DNA from: CAZXVU01 sp964644465
Lineage (GTDB): Bacteria; Chlamydiota; Chlamydiia; Chlamydiales; SM23-39
DNA: 5,945 nt
Direction of reading: 5' to 3'
NCBI GenBank assembly: GCA_964644465.1
Contig: CAZXVU010000120.1
Coordinates: 1-5,945, forward strand
The notes beneath the pieces are model-generated. The model did no database searches, had not been told where the DNA came from, and saw only the letters and a list, made by a program, of their open reading frames with translations. Below are positions 5,356-5,945 of the stretch, one piece after another. The translations under genes and the position numbers were made by a program. The number at the start of each line of letters is the position of its first letter. Positions within the stretch are counted from its first letter, which is position 1.

Positions 5356-5945
5356 CTACTTTTTGCGCAAAGCAAAAATCAGATATCCGCCCGATTTTTG
5401 GAACTCAACCAACTCGAAATGTTTTTGCGTGAGGATGAGGATCTCTTTCTTTTGAAAAGTGGAGAAGAATCGGGGATAGCCGCTTTCACGATCTTTAATT
5501 CCTTCAGTGTTTCCTTCGATGAGCGCGAGAAAGAACATCCCCTCTTTAGTCATTATGGAGGCGATCTTTTCGATCTGTGCGGGGAATTCTGCTTTGGGAA
5601 CGTGGATGAGCGAAAGGATTGCAAAAATAGAGGCGAACGATTGGTCTGTTTGGAAGTTTTGGAGAGTTGTTTGGAGTGTTTTTAAACCTTTAGAACGGCA
5701 TCTGCGCACCATTTCATCGGAAGGATCGAGGCAAAGCACCTGAAAGCCTTTTTCTTTGAGCCACGCGGCTAGGACGCCATTTCCAGAGCCAATATCGAGG
5801 ACATTCATTCCTAGATGGGCGGGATGGTATTGATCAATCCAAGAAGGGAGGAGATCTTCGAACGGAAAGCGGAGCCACTGGTCAGCTTGATGGTCATAGC
5901 ACTGTTTATTGATCGCATCAATTTGAGGAGTCGTGAGTGCTGAAA
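5356..5945 (-). CDS. Class I SAM-dependent methyltransferase (partial, 5' end outside window)
   Basis: This is a Rossmann-fold methyltransferase of the broad UbiE/UbiG-like (Methyltransf_11/25) type, transferring a methyl group from SAM to an unknown substrate. The frame stays open to the window edge, giving 195 visible residues. The first are SALTTPQIDAINKQCYDHQA, where the tyrosine-containing stretch before QW is typical of the N-terminal region of such enzymes. Motif I VLDIGSGNG is at visible residues 48-56, the acidic residue after strand 2 is Asp73 (VLCLDPS), and the post-II region is SLIHVPK (111-117). Then come KEGMFFLALIEGN (133-145) and YPRFF (156-160), and the protein ends at LRKK. 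The Met at 5808 is internal: it sits two residues before motif I and would delete the N-terminal helices. The substrate cannot be told from sequence. A terminator follows its stop after 19 bases. Confidence 0.88.
   Translation of the reverse strand, partial: SALTTPQIDAINKQCYDHQADQWLRFPFEDLLPSWIDQYHPAHLGMNVLDIGSGNGVLAAWLKEKGFQVLCLDPSDEMVRRCRSKGLKTLQTTLQNFQTDQSFASIFAILSLIHVPKAEFPAQIEKIASIMTKEGMFFLALIEGNTEGIKDRESGYPRFFSTFQKKEILILTQKHFELVEFQKSGGYLIFALRKK

Overview
The window carries a complete four-gene SUF iron-sulfur cluster assembly operon on the + strand, sufB-sufC-sufD-sufS (positions 123-4697). Two genes follow on the - strand: an unrecognised 212-residue protein (4678-5316) and a class I SAM-dependent methyltransferase that runs off the right edge (5356-5945). 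The protein style and the compact sufBCDS order look to me like a member of the Chlamydiota, probably an environmental (Parachlamydiales-like) lineage. That is a judgement from memory of related proteins, not a database result, and it is only moderately secure.

Positions 1-122 are very AT-rich and hold the operon promoter: a consensus -35 (TTGACA, 70-75), a 17-base spacer and a near-consensus -10 (TAAAAT, 93-98). The spacer is almost filled by a GC-rich inverted repeat, TCAGGG-GG-CCCTGA (77-90). This is the best regulatory-site candidate in the window and suggests a repressor that blocks RNA polymerase at the suf promoter. The predicted leader is only about 17-18 bases long.

The suf genes are tightly packed: a 3-base gap between sufB and sufC, a 7-base overlap between sufC and sufD, and an 8-base overlap between sufD and sufS. 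They would be co-transcribed and probably translationally coupled. SufS (cysteine desulfurase) supplies persulfide sulfur. SufB and SufD form the scaffold, and the SufC ATPase drives its conformational change. No sufE, sufU, sufA or SUF-type regulator gene lies in the window, so the sulfur relay partner, carrier and regulator must be encoded elsewhere or be absent.

On the - strand the methyltransferase reads leftward and ends at 5356. A hairpin plus T-run (5337-5317) follows its stop and forms an intrinsic terminator. The unknown gene starts directly at the end of that T-run, and its Shine-Dalgarno-like GAGG lies inside the hairpin's 3' arm. Its 3' end overlaps the end of sufS by 20 bases, tail to tail, and encodes an Ala/Pro/Glu-rich tail built on a short GC-rich repeat. 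I see no clear intrinsic terminator for the suf operon itself.

I found no RNA genes, CRISPR arrays or mobile elements. Most of the window is ordinary housekeeping sequence. The parts that merit a second look are the suf promoter palindrome, the terminator that overlaps a start region, and the uncharacterised 212-residue protein.
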